19,017 nt of DNA from JBELHJ01 sp042091495 (GTDB lineage: Bacteria > Bacteroidota > Bacteroidia > Flavobacteriales > Flavobacteriaceae), in contig JBELHJ010000044.1 in NCBI GenBank assembly GCA_042091495.1, positions 1 through 19,017 of the forward strand, written 5' to 3'. A program made the position numbers and the translations under genes. The notes below the pieces were generated by a model. It was not told the DNA's origin and did not search any database. It saw nothing but the letters and a program-made list of their open reading frames with translations. Shown here one piece after another: positions 1 to 7,389 of the stretch; positions within the stretch are counted from its first letter, which is position 1, and every line of letters begins with the position of its first letter.

Positions 1-966
1 CTTAATGATATTACCCAAATAGGCTATTGAAACAATTTCTTTTTCTTTTTTGGCCATTTTAACTCTAATTACAAGTTGGTCAATATCTTTTATAATTTCA
101 TCAACCCATCCTTGTTCGTGTCTAATTTTTGTGATTTTAGGATTGACTTCCGCACACACGGTTATACAACCTGCAATATTACCTGCTTTAGGTTGTGCTC
201 CAGACATACCACCCAACCCACTGGTTACAAATAAAGCACCCTTAGGTGACGTCTTTATTTTTCTAAAGGCATTCAGAACCGTTATTGTAGTGCCGTGAAC
301 AATGCCTTGTGGACCAATATACATATAGCTCCCAGCAGTCATTTGGCCATATTGAGTTACGCCAAGTGCATTAAATTTTTCCCAATCATCAGTTTTACTG
401 TAGTTGGGGATCATCATGCCATTAGTAACCACTACTCGAGGGGCATTTTCATGAGACGGAAATAACCCTAATGGGTGTCCAGAGTACATAACCAGCGTTT
501 GTTTATTGGTCATCTGTGACAAATATTTCATGGTTAATCTGTACTGTGCCCAGTTTTGAAAAACAGCTCCGTTTCCCCCATATGTAATTAGTTCATGAGG
601 ATGTTGTGCCACAGCATGATCTAAATTATTTTGAATCATTAACATAATCGCAGCAGCCTGAATTGATTTACATGGATAGTCTTCTATGGGTCTTGCATAA
701 ATTTTATGTTCAGGTCTGAAACGATACATGTAAATTCTACCATAAGTCTCAAGTTCCTCTTTAAATTCATTAATTAATTCTTTGTGATGTATAGGTTGAA
801 AATATCTTAATGCATTTTTGAGTGCAAGTTGCTTTTCAGCGGAATTTAAAATGTCTTTTCGTTTTGGTGCGTGGTTAACAGTGTTATCATAGGGTTTTTT
901 CGAAGGTAATTTGTGAGGAATACCTTCTAAAATTTCATCTCTAAATCTTAGGGTTGATGTATTCAT
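1..966 (-). CDS. hutU: Urocanate hydratase, N-terminal 322 residues (cut by window edge)
   Basis: Urocanate hydratase (urocanase) adds water to urocanate to give imidazolone propionate, the second step of histidine degradation, in the cytoplasm with tightly bound NAD+. I translated the minus strand from the ATG at 966-964; the frame stays open to base 1, so the C-terminal half lies outside. Conserved blocks typical of the family are visible: ELITYGGNGAVFQNWAQY, VMYSGHPLGLFPS, QYGQMTAGSYMYIGPQGI and LFVTSGLGGMSGAQPKAGN (the glycine-rich NAD region). The length fits the longer, roughly 660-residue Bacteroidota form. The start overlaps the stop of the upstream 53-aa gene (TAATG), so the two are probably translationally coupled. 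No other hut gene is in view. The family call is firm. Confidence 0.96.
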   Translation of the reverse strand, partial: MNTSTLRFRDEILEGIPHKLPSKKPYDNTVNHAPKRKDILNSAEKQLALKNALRYFQPIHHKELINEFKEELETYGRIYMYRFRPEHKIYARPIEDYPCKSIQAAAIMLMIQNNLDHAVAQHPHELITYGGNGAVFQNWAQYRLTMKYLSQMTNKQTLVMYSGHPLGLFPSHENAPRVVVTNGMMIPNYSKTDDWEKFNALGVTQYGQMTAGSYMYIGPQGIVHGTTITVLNAFRKIKTSPKGALFVTSGLGGMSGAQPKAGNIAGCITVCAEVNPKITKIRHEQGWVDEIIKDIDQLVIRVKMAKKEKEIVSIAYLGNIIK

Positions 967-1127
967 TAATTTCTTTTTAATTGTGATTTATCAAAACCAT
1001 AAGGGCAGTGTCTGCATCCACTTTCACAACAATAACCTCTTTTTAAGTGGTATTGTTCTGTAAAACACCTGTAGCCTTCATCAGTCCAATAAAAATCACC
1101 ATCTTCAATAGGAATTATTTTTTTCAT
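966..1127 (-). CDS. Small cysteine-rich protein, DUF5522-like (53 aa)
   Basis: This short gene reads MKKIIPIEDGDFYWTDEGYR at its start and carries the motif GYCCESGCRHCPYGF at residues 31-45, with five cysteines in total. The CC-x3-C-x2-C spacing suggests a small metal-binding (zinc or iron) knuckle. It matches the family of short bacterial proteins annotated DUF5522, whose function I do not know. It has no signal peptide or membrane segment, so it should be cytoplasmic. Its TAA stop shares one base with the hutU ATG, arguing for translational coupling and a real gene. A perfect TATCTTTG box lies only 4 bases before the ATG, so the transcript may have almost no leader. The family assignment is from memory of the CRHCPY signature and is fairly confident; any link to histidine degradation is inference from position only. 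Confidence 0.85.
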   Translation of the reverse strand: MKKIIPIEDGDFYWTDEGYRCFTEQYHLKRGYCCESGCRHCPYGFDKSQLKRN

Positions 1128-1131
1128 GACT

Positions 1132-1139
1132 CAAAGATA
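1132..1139 (-). promoter_or_regulatory. Candidate -7 box (TATCTTTG) for the cysteine-rich gene and hutU
   Basis: Read on the minus strand, these bases match the Bacteroidota -7 consensus TAnnTTTG exactly. No clear TTG lies about 19 bases upstream. Transcription would begin at or next to the ATG at 1127, giving a leaderless or near-leaderless message. Confidence 0.4.
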
Positions 1140-1154
1140 AATCAAAAAAAATAG

Positions 1155-1162
1155 CACCTTTG
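1155..1162 (+). promoter_or_regulatory. Weak candidate -7 box (CACCTTTG) for the gene at 1182
   Basis: One mismatch from TAnnTTTG, 19 bases before the ATG at 1182, in the short divergent gap 1128-1181. No -33 TTG is evident. It is the best plus-strand candidate in this gap. Confidence 0.25.
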
Positions 1163-1181
1163 TTTAAATTATTTTCATTGT

Positions 1182-2072
1182 ATGTTTTTTTCTAAAGTTG
1201 TAGAAAATATAAAGTTAAATGATAGGCTTTTTTTAAAACCAGAATATTTAAATCATGAATTTGTTTCAGGAAACAAATGGAGAAAGTTAAAGTATAATAT
1301 AGAAAAGGCTAAAAATGAAGGACAAACAACATTATTGTCTTTTGGAGGCGCTTATTCTAATCATATTGCTGCCTTAGCAAGTGCTGGTAAGATTTATGGT
1401 TTTAAGACAATTGGTGTTATAAGAGGTGAAGAACTTGAGTCTAATTATGAAAATAACCCTACGCTAAAGTATGCAAAGTCTTGTGGTATGATTTTTAAAT
1501 TTGTAAGTCGTGAGGCATACAAAATGAAAGATGCATTACATTTTATAAATGATTTGAGAAATCAATTTGGAGCGTTTATGTTAATTCCGGAAGGGGGAAC
1601 AAATAAACTTGCAATCAAAGGTTGTGAAGAGATTTTTAATCCAACGGATATTATGTTTGATTATGTGTGTTGTTGTGTTGGAACAGGTGGTACTATTAGT
1701 GGATTGATTAATAGTTGTTGGCCTCATCAAAAAATATTGGGTTTTCCAGCCTTAAAAGGTGCTTATTTAAATAAAGATATTTCTAAATTTGCAAAACGAA
1801 AGAATTGGGAATTAATTGAGGATTATCATTTTGGTGGTTACGCTAAAATCAATGAAGAATTAATTCATTTTATGAATAATTTCAAGTTAAAATATGATAT
1901 TCAACTAGACCCTGTTTATACTGCAAAAATGATTTTTGGAGTAAATGAACTAATGAACAACGGGTACTTTGAAAAAAATGCTAAAATTTTATTAATTCAT
2001 TCAGGTGGACTTCAGGGGATACCGGGGATGAACGAAAAATTGAGAAAGAAAAAATTACCACTTATAAATTAG
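1182..2072 (+). CDS. PLP-dependent ACC deaminase / D-cysteine desulfhydrase family enzyme
   Basis: A 296-residue fold-type II PLP enzyme of the tryptophan synthase beta superfamily, in the branch annotated 1-aminocyclopropane-1-carboxylate deaminase/D-cysteine desulfhydrase. Visible marks are SGNKWRKLKYN at residues 29-39, where K32 is the expected PLP Schiff-base lysine; the SFGGAYSNH block at 53-61; PEGGTNKLA at 136-144; and the glycine-rich phosphate-binding loop GTGGTISG at 167-174. There is no signal peptide. It is somewhat shorter than the characterised enzymes of about 325-340 residues. The substrate cannot be decided from sequence by eye; D-amino-acid desulfhydrase activity or another D-amino-acid elimination is as likely as ACC deamination. 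One base separates its stop from the next gene, so the three genes to 4124 form a probable operon. Three consecutive Cys at 163-165 before the loop are unusual. Confidence 0.88.
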   Translation: MFFSKVVENIKLNDRLFLKPEYLNHEFVSGNKWRKLKYNIEKAKNEGQTTLLSFGGAYSNHIAALASAGKIYGFKTIGVIRGEELESNYENNPTLKYAKSCGMIFKFVSREAYKMKDALHFINDLRNQFGAFMLIPEGGTNKLAIKGCEEIFNPTDIMFDYVCCCVGTGGTISGLINSCWPHQKILGFPALKGAYLNKDISKFAKRKNWELIEDYHFGGYAKINEELIHFMNNFKLKYDIQLDPVYTAKMIFGVNELMNNGYFEKNAKILLIHSGGLQGIPGMNEKLRKKKLPLIN

Positions 2073-2073
2073 A

Positions 2074-2841
2074 ATGAAAAAAAATTTTATTTCAGTAATC
2101 GTTTTATTGTTGTTGTTTTCATGTGGCACAAAAAAAGGACCCTTAAAAGAGGTAGAAAAAGAAAAAACAGTTACAAATAAGACTCCAAAAAATATTGTAA
2201 AAACCAAGCCCCAATACAAGAATGCTACCGAAGCCTACATTGCTGAATTTTCTCAAGTGGCTATTGATGAAATGAGAAAATATAATATTCCAGCCAGTAT
2301 TACCCTAGCTCAAGGTATACTAGAATCAGCATCAGGGCAAGGTAGGCTAGCTACAAAGGCTAATAATCATTTTGGTATAAAATGTCACAAGTGGAAGGGT
2401 TCTAAAATTTATCATGATGATGATGAATTACAAGAGTGTTTTAGAAAATACAATTTTGCAGGTGAATCTTTCAGGGATCATTCAGAGTTTTTAACCTCAA
2501 GAAGTCGTTATGATAATTTGTTTAAACTAAAGCCAAACGATTACAAAGCTTGGGCAAAAGGTTTGAAAGCTGCAGGTTATGCTACTGATAAAAAATATCC
2601 AGATAAATTAATTGGTTTAATTGAACGTTACAAGTTATATGAATACGATACATTTGTTTTAAAAGGAACACCAGTTTCTGCAATTAAACCTGCAGAAATA
2701 GTGAATGTTCATGTAGTTAAAAAAGGAGACACCCTATATTCCATTTCCAAACGTTACAAAATTTCTGTTACAAACCTCAAAAAATGGAATAATTTAGAGG
2801 ATAATATTTTACAAATAGGACAAGAGTTAACTGTTAAATAA
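2074..2841 (+). CDS. Glucosaminidase (GH73-like) lipoprotein with C-terminal LysM
   Basis: A 255-residue predicted cell-wall hydrolase that would cleave N-acetylglucosaminyl bonds in peptidoglycan. The start encodes a lipoprotein signal peptide ending LLLLFSC, with C17 as the lipidated residue. A Lys/Thr-rich linker covers 18-50. The glucosaminidase domain spans about 52-190 and contains the family hallmarks LAQGILESASGQGRLA (E84 is the likely catalytic acid) and NNHFGIKCHKWKGS. A single LysM domain, VVKKGDTLYSISKRYKIS onward, occupies about 212-254 and should bind glycan strands. The protein should sit in the periplasm on an outer-membrane lipid anchor. It begins one base after the upstream stop, and its own stop overlaps the hemL ATG, so translational coupling is likely. 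Confidence 0.93.
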   Translation: MKKNFISVIVLLLLFSCGTKKGPLKEVEKEKTVTNKTPKNIVKTKPQYKNATEAYIAEFSQVAIDEMRKYNIPASITLAQGILESASGQGRLATKANNHFGIKCHKWKGSKIYHDDDELQECFRKYNFAGESFRDHSEFLTSRSRYDNLFKLKPNDYKAWAKGLKAAGYATDKKYPDKLIGLIERYKLYEYDTFVLKGTPVSAIKPAEIVNVHVVKKGDTLYSISKRYKISVTNLKKWNNLEDNILQIGQELTVK

Positions 2842-4124
2842 TGATATACAAAAGAAGTAGTGCTTTATTTAAAGAAGCAAAAAATGTAATTCCTGGAGGT
2901 GTAAATTCACCAGTTAGAGCTTTTAAAGCGGTAGGGGGTACTCCAATTTTTGCTAAATCAGCAAAAGGAGCTTACGTTTTCGATGAAGATGATAATAAAT
3001 TTATTGATTATATAAATTCTTGGGGTCCCATGATACTTGGCCATGCTTATGCCCCTGTAGTTGATGCTGTCAAGAAAATGGCTGAGTCTGGAACATCTTT
3101 TGGAATGCCAACGGTTATAGAAACTAAAATTGCTGAGTTAGCTGTTAAAATGGTTCCTAACATTGACAAAATACGTTTTGTTAATTCTGGTACAGAAGCG
3201 TGTATGAGTGCTGTTCGATTAGCTAGAGGATATTCTGGAAAAGATAAAATAATAAAATTTGCAGGGTGCTATCATGGTCATAGTGATGCTTTTTTAATAC
3301 AGGCGGGAAGTGGCGCCGTTACTTTTGGAAGTCCAAATAGTCCCGGAGTAACTCAAGGTACTGCAAAAGACACTCTATTAGCAACATACAACGATATTGA
3401 TAGTGTAAGGCAATTAATTGCATCAAACAAAGATGAGATAGCAGCAGTTATTATAGAACCTGTGGCTGGAAATATGGGATGTATTCCACCCCTAGAAGGC
3501 TTTTTGGAGACATTAAGAGTGTTGTGTAATGAGAATAATATTCTTTTAATTTTTGATGAGGTCATGACAGGTTTTAGATTGGCAAAAGGAGGCGCGCAAG
3601 AGTTACTTGGAGTTCATGCTGATATAGTTTGTTTTGGTAAAGTTATAGGAGGAGGTCTGCCAGTTGGAGCGTTTGCATCATCAAACGAAATCATGAGTGT
3701 TTTAGCACCAGATGGACCAGTTTATCAGGCTGGAACTCTTAGTGGAAATCCTTTAGCAATGGCTGCAGGTTTAGCCATGTTGGAAGCACTTCAAGATAAT
3801 ACTATTTTTAAACGACTAGAAAACAAAACAAAATATCTTCACAAGGGTATAGCATCAGTATTACAGAAATCAAATCTTTCTTATAAGATTAATAGAATAG
3901 GTTCAATGATTTCAGTTCATTTTACGAATGATGATGTGGTAGATTTTTCATCAGCAGCTAAAGGGAATAACGAAACCTTCAAGACTTTTTTTAATGGTAT
4001 GTTAAATCAAGGTATATATATAGCACCAAGTGCATTTGAATCTTGGTTTATAACAGATGCTTTGAGTTATGACGATCTTGATAAAACAATTAGTGCAGTG
4101 GAATCTGTAACAAGTAAATTATAA
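2841..4124 (+). CDS. hemL: Glutamate-1-semialdehyde 2,1-aminomutase
   Basis: Converts glutamate-1-semialdehyde to 5-aminolevulinate, the last step of the C5 route into haem and other tetrapyrroles, using PLP/PMP in the cytoplasm. The 427-residue length is normal for the family. Recognisable segments are VIPGGVNSPVRAF at 16-28, the WGPMILGHA block at 61-69, FVNSGTEACMSAVRLARG at 113-130, CYHGHSDAFL at 143-152, the IFDEVMTGFR aspartate loop at 237-246 and the PLP lysine K267 in FGKVIGGGLPVGAF. The ATG shares its A with the preceding TAA (TAATG). It is the last gene of the run and is followed directly by a strong hairpin terminator. This is a confident assignment. Confidence 0.97.
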   Translation: MIYKRSSALFKEAKNVIPGGVNSPVRAFKAVGGTPIFAKSAKGAYVFDEDDNKFIDYINSWGPMILGHAYAPVVDAVKKMAESGTSFGMPTVIETKIAELAVKMVPNIDKIRFVNSGTEACMSAVRLARGYSGKDKIIKFAGCYHGHSDAFLIQAGSGAVTFGSPNSPGVTQGTAKDTLLATYNDIDSVRQLIASNKDEIAAVIIEPVAGNMGCIPPLEGFLETLRVLCNENNILLIFDEVMTGFRLAKGGAQELLGVHADIVCFGKVIGGGLPVGAFASSNEIMSVLAPDGPVYQAGTLSGNPLAMAAGLAMLEALQDNTIFKRLENKTKYLHKGIASVLQKSNLSYKINRIGSMISVHFTNDDVVDFSSAAKGNNETFKTFFNGMLNQGIYIAPSAFESWFITDALSYDDLDKTISAVESVTSKL

Positions 4125-4152
4125 AAAAAGAGCGCTTTAGCGCTCTTTTTTT
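4123..4152. terminator. Bidirectional intrinsic terminator between hemL and the small exported protein gene
   Basis: Perfect stem AGAGCGC (4129-4135) / GCGCTCT (4140-4146) with loop TTTA, extended by an A-run on the left and a T-run on the right. The A/T flanks let it work for hemL on plus and for the converging gene on minus, whose stop codon it touches. Confidence 0.92.
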
Positions 4153-4571
4153 TATAAGGTTTTTTTTCGTTTACCCTTGTTTTGTTTGTTTTTAATTTCT
4201 TGCCAAACTAAAAATTGGTCTTTGTTTAAAATGGTTTTCATTTTATTATTAAGTGCAATTTGATGGTCTAATTTTTCATTCATCATATCAAATATTTCTT
4301 CAGAAGATAACCCCTCTTTAGAATTGTTCTTTCTTTCATTAATTTCACCTCTTTTTGTTTTCTTAAACTTAACCTCTTCTAAAAAAACATTAAAAATTTC
4401 ATTTTGTTGTTTAAGATTAAGATCTAGACTTAATGTCATTTTTTTTGTTTGTAATGTAGCGATTTGTTCAGCGCTAAATGATTTTAATTTATTCCCTAAT
4501 TGTTTTCTGTTTTGTGAAAAGGAATTAAAACTTACAATAAAGAGTAAACTTAACACTAGTAATTTTTTCAT
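4152..4571 (-). CDS. Small exported helical protein, possibly Spy/CpxP-like
   Basis: A 139-residue protein with a clear signal peptide, MKKLLVLSLLFIVSFNSFSQ, with cleavage likely just before or after the Gln. The mature part is charged, lysine-rich and predicted helical, and ends in a basic tail (KNKQNKGKRKK). Two segments, LDLNLKQQNEIFNVFLEE (about 50-67) and MKTILNKDQFLVWQEIKN, resemble the repeated LTxxQ-type helices of the Spy/CpxP family of periplasmic chaperone and stress proteins, but the match is loose. It stands alone: lysS upstream has its own terminator, and the hemL terminator ends it downstream. The gene is probably real because of its signal peptide and terminators; the Spy-like label is a guess from helix pattern. 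Confidence 0.8.
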   Translation of the reverse strand: MKKLLVLSLLFIVSFNSFSQNRKQLGNKLKSFSAEQIATLQTKKMTLSLDLNLKQQNEIFNVFLEEVKFKKTKRGEINERKNNSKEGLSSEEIFDMMNEKLDHQIALNNKMKTILNKDQFLVWQEIKNKQNKGKRKKTL

Positions 4572-4625
4572 ATTTAAAAATTTATTTATTTCTACTGTTA
4601 AGACTTTGACTAAGAATAATAGTTT

Positions 4626-4659
4626 AAAAAAAAAGCCACTTATAATTTAATGGCTTTTT
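4626..4659 (-). terminator. Intrinsic terminator of lysS
   Basis: Stem of about 9 bp, AAAAAGCCA (4630-4638) / TGGCTTTTT (4651-4659), with a 12-base AT loop. Read on the minus strand it lies 20 bases past the lysS stop and runs into a stretch of nine or more T residues. Confidence 0.85.
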
Positions 4660-4678
4660 AAAAAGTAAGTTTTTTAAT

Positions 4679-6370
4679 TTATGAAATCAAATGAATATAT
4701 AATCCATCTTCAGTTTTTGAGACGCTTACAATTTTATTTTTGGTAAGCTCTTTTATGGTTTTATCCCATTTTTTATTTGAGAGTCCACTTGCTGATTTGA
4801 CTGTATTTAGTTCATTAGAATCATTTTTAAGAAGCTTTAAAACTGCTTTAGCGTCATCACTAATATCCAATGGTTTTTTTTCAGGTTTCATTTGTGGAAA
4901 AAATAGCACCTCTTGGATAGACTGGTTATTAGTTAAAAACATAATTAATCGATCCATTCCAATTCCCATTCCAGAAGTTGGAGGCATACCGTATTCTAAT
5001 GCTCTTAAAAAATCAAAATCAATAAATTGTGTAGCTTCATCATCTCCGCGATCTGCTAATTTTAATTGTGCTTCAAAACGTTCTCTTTGATCAATAGGGT
5101 CATTGAGCTCACTGTATGCGTTAGCAATCTCCTTACCACAGACCATAAGTTCAAAACGTTCTGTTAATTCAGGGTTATCTCTGTGTTCTTTACATAGAGG
5201 GCTCATTTCTTTTGGGTAATCTGTAATAAAGGTGGGTTGTATATAATTCCCTTCACACTTTTCTCCAAAGATCTCATCAATGAGTTTTCCTTTACCCATG
5301 GTTTCGTCGACTTCAATACCCATTTCTAATGCAGCGGCTCTAATTTCATCTTCATTTTTACCATTGATATCAAAGCCTGTAAAATGCTTAATAGAATCAG
5401 CCATTGTTACCCTTTTATAAGGTGCTTTGAAGTCCACTTTGTGCTCACCAAAAGTAGCTTTAGTAGTACCATTAACAGCTATCGCACAATGTTCTAATAA
5501 GCGTTCACAGAAATCCATCATCCAATTGTAGTCTTTATAAGCTACATATATTTCCATTGCGGTGAATTCAGGATTGTGAGTACGATCCATACCCTCATTT
5601 CTAAAATTTTTAGAAAATTCATAAACACCTTCAAATCCACCAACAATAAGTCGTTTTAGATACAGTTCATTAGCAATTCTCATGTACAACGGAATATCTA
5701 AACTGTTGTGGTGCGTTATAAATGGTCGTGCTGCTGCTCCACCAGGAATTGGTTGTAAAACCGGAGTTTCTACTTCAAAATAGCCCGAGTTGTTAAAGAA
5801 ATCGCGCATAGCATTAAATAGTTTTGTTCTTTTAACAAATACCTCTTTAACATGTGGGTTTACTGCTAAATCTGCGTAGCGCTGTCTGTATCTTAATTCA
5901 GGATCATTGAACTCATCATATGTGTTGCCATCAGCATCTTGTTTTGGAAGTGGTAATGGCTTTAAAGCTTTGCTAAGTAGTGTAAAGTTTTTAACCATAA
6001 CAGTTATCTCACCAACCTTGGTAGTGAATAACTCTCCTTCAATACCAATAAAATCACCTATGTCTAATAGTTTTTTGTAAACCGTATTGTAGTGGGTCTT
6101 ATCATCACTAGGACAAATTTCGTCACGATTAAAATACACTTGTATTTTCCCTTCAGCATCTTGTAATTCAGCGAAACTGGCATTGCCTTGAATTCTTCGA
6201 GACATTATGCGTCCAGCTATTATAACCTTTTTGCCTTCTTCATATTCAGATTTAGCTTTTGCAGATTGACAATCTACTGGGTATAAATTTGCTGGGTAAG
6301 GATTAATCCCCAGATCTCTTAGTTTTGAGAGTTTATCTCGCCTTACTATTTCTTGTTCTGAAAGTTGCAT
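4679..6370 (-). CDS. lysS: Lysyl-tRNA synthetase, class II, with C-terminal extension
   Basis: Charges tRNA-Lys with lysine. The 563-residue protein has the OB-fold anticodon-binding domain at about 48-135 and the class II catalytic core at about 155-497. Motif 2 is FRNEGMDRTHNPEFT (256-270) and motif 3 is GMGIGMDRLIMFLT (467-480). The YRQRYADL block at 161-168 is diagnostic for LysRS. The core should end near FFPQMKPE (490-497). About 60 further residues follow, SDDAKAVLKLLK to the end, with a helix-helix-strand pattern resembling a small winged helix; I believe such extensions occur in Bacteroidota LysRS, but its role is unknown to me. A minus-strand TAATTTTG box lies 25 bases before the ATG, and a terminator follows, so the gene seems to be transcribed alone. 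Confidence 0.97.
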   Translation of the reverse strand: MQLSEQEIVRRDKLSKLRDLGINPYPANLYPVDCQSAKAKSEYEEGKKVIIAGRIMSRRIQGNASFAELQDAEGKIQVYFNRDEICPSDDKTHYNTVYKKLLDIGDFIGIEGELFTTKVGEITVMVKNFTLLSKALKPLPLPKQDADGNTYDEFNDPELRYRQRYADLAVNPHVKEVFVKRTKLFNAMRDFFNNSGYFEVETPVLQPIPGGAAARPFITHHNSLDIPLYMRIANELYLKRLIVGGFEGVYEFSKNFRNEGMDRTHNPEFTAMEIYVAYKDYNWMMDFCERLLEHCAIAVNGTTKATFGEHKVDFKAPYKRVTMADSIKHFTGFDINGKNEDEIRAAALEMGIEVDETMGKGKLIDEIFGEKCEGNYIQPTFITDYPKEMSPLCKEHRDNPELTERFELMVCGKEIANAYSELNDPIDQRERFEAQLKLADRGDDEATQFIDFDFLRALEYGMPPTSGMGIGMDRLIMFLTNNQSIQEVLFFPQMKPEKKPLDISDDAKAVLKLLKNDSNELNTVKSASGLSNKKWDKTIKELTKNKIVSVSKTEDGLYIHLIS

Positions 6371-6395
6371 GGGTTATATCTATAAAATCAGATTG

Positions 6396-6426
6396 CAAAA
6401 TTAAACTAATTATTGTAAGAATAAAA
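6396..6426 (-). promoter_or_regulatory. Candidate lysS promoter
   Basis: On the minus strand, 6403-6396 reads TAATTTTG, an exact TAnnTTTG -7 box. Nineteen bases further upstream, 6426-6423 reads TTTT, three of four to the -33 TTTG. Predicted start of transcription is near 6390, giving a leader of about 20 bases. Confidence 0.5.
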
Positions 6427-6496
6427 CATTGTTTAATTAATGCAATTAGTGTAACGTTTAAAGTGTTAATACGTCTTATTTGTAAAATTATTAATT

Positions 6497-6655
6497 ATGA
6501 GTTTTTGGCGTGTTATTCTTTCTATAATATTTCCACCCCTAGCAGTATTAGATAAAGGTTGTGGTTCAGTTATTATTGTTTTTTTACTTACAATATGTGG
6601 CTGGATTCCTGGAGTAATTGCAGCTTTGATTATTTTGAATAACCCAAAAAACTGA
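6497..6655 (+). CDS. Pmp3/YqaE-family (UPF0057) small membrane protein, 52 aa
   Basis: This small gene encodes MSFWRVILSIIFPPLAVLDK at its start, then KGCGSVIIVFLLTICGWIPG at 20-39. That is the pattern of the Pmp3/YqaE (UPF0057) family: two membrane-spanning helices, the FPPLAV motif between helix 1 and the short loop, and the CGWIPG motif near helix 2. The length is normal for the family. Members in yeast and plants affect membrane potential and salt tolerance, while bacterial roles are poorly known. The segment is short but complete, with ATG and TGA. lipB begins about 30 bases later but has its own promoter-like box. The family call is confident; function in this organism is not known. Confidence 0.88.
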   Translation: MSFWRVILSIIFPPLAVLDKGCGSVIIVFLLTICGWIPGVIAALIILNNPKN

Positions 6656-6665
6656 TAATAAAACT

Positions 6666-6673
6666 TATATTTG
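6666..6673 (+). promoter_or_regulatory. Candidate -7 box (TATATTTG) for lipB
   Basis: An exact match to TAnnTTTG. It predicts transcription starting near 6679, so the leader before the TTG start would be about 6 or 12 bases. No TTG is found at the usual -33 spacing. Confidence 0.4.
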
Positions 6674-6684
6674 CCTCATAAAAT

Positions 6685-7389
6685 TTGGCTTTGAATAAGA
6701 AAATTAAGTTTGAAGATTTAGGAGTAAGAGACTACAAGCAAGTCTGGGATTATCAAGAAGCGTTGTTTAAATCAATATTAGATTTAAAAATTAAGAACAG
6801 GAGAGAAAATACAAATTGTTTAACTCCTAATTACTTGCTTTTTGTTGAGCATCCTCATGTGTATACCTTAGGTAAAAGCGGTGATGTGTCCAATATTTTA
6901 CTTAGTGAAAAAGAACTAGAATCTAAAGGGGCAAAATTTTACAAAATTAATAGAGGGGGTGATGTCACTTACCACGGGCCAGGACAAATTGTTGGTTATC
7001 CCATATTAGATCTTGATAATTTTTTTACAGATATTCATAAATACCTAAGACTTCTTGAGGAAATGGTTATTTTGACTCTCAAAGAGTATGGTTTAGAGGC
7101 CACGAGAAGTGATGGTGAAACAGGAGTTTGGTTGGATGTTGGAACACCCTTTGCAAGGAAAATTTGTGCAATGGGAGTCAGGGCTAGTAGATGGGTCACC
7201 ATGCACGGATTTGCTTTAAATATTAATGCAAATTTAGGGTATTTTGATAATATTATTCCATGTGGAATAAAAGGAAAAGCAGTAACTTCTCTTAATGTAG
7301 AGTTAGGATTAGCTCATATAGATGAAAATGAGGTAAAACAAAAATTAAAATTTCATTTTAAAGATTTATTTGAGGCTAGTTACATCTAA
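6685..7389 (+). CDS. lipB: Octanoyl-ACP:protein N-octanoyltransferase, TTG start
   Basis: Transfers octanoate from acyl carrier protein to lipoyl domains of 2-oxoacid dehydrogenases and the glycine cleavage H protein, the first step of endogenous lipoate synthesis. The family core is fully present: HPHVYTLGKSGD, the substrate loop RGGDVTYHGPGQIVGYPILD at 90-109, RKICAMGVRASRWVTMHGFA with the catalytic lysine K159, and IIPCGIKGKAVTSL with the catalytic cysteine C193. No ATG exists near the N-terminus. An in-frame TAA at 6679-6681 limits the start to the TTG at 6685 or the TTG at 6691; the second gives LNKKIKFEDLG and fits relatives as I recall them (MNKKI...), so 6691 is my preferred start. 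Its tail overlaps the converging gene by 4 bases. Confidence 0.95.
   Translation: MALNKKIKFEDLGVRDYKQVWDYQEALFKSILDLKIKNRRENTNCLTPNYLLFVEHPHVYTLGKSGDVSNILLSEKELESKGAKFYKINRGGDVTYHGPGQIVGYPILDLDNFFTDIHKYLRLLEEMVILTLKEYGLEATRSDGETGVWLDVGTPFARKICAMGVRASRWVTMHGFALNINANLGYFDNIIPCGIKGKAVTSLNVELGLAHIDENEVKQKLKFHFKDLFEASYI

Noticed and set aside
50..298. 82-codon plus-strand frame
   Set aside because: Lies wholly inside hutU on the other strand, whose translation matches urocanase closely.
3353..3565. 70-codon minus-strand frame
   Set aside because: Antisense to the conserved middle of hemL; no recognisable product.
4324..4650. 108-codon plus-strand frame
   Set aside because: Covers the antisense of the signal-peptide gene and the lysS terminator; low-complexity product.
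4740..5090. 116-codon plus-strand frame
   Set aside because: Antisense to the lysS 3' part, including the motif 3 region.
6325..6555. 76-codon plus-strand frame crossing the lysS start
   Set aside because: Overlaps the lysS N-terminus and the Pmp3-type gene in a different frame; the Pmp3 motif gene explains the coding signal.
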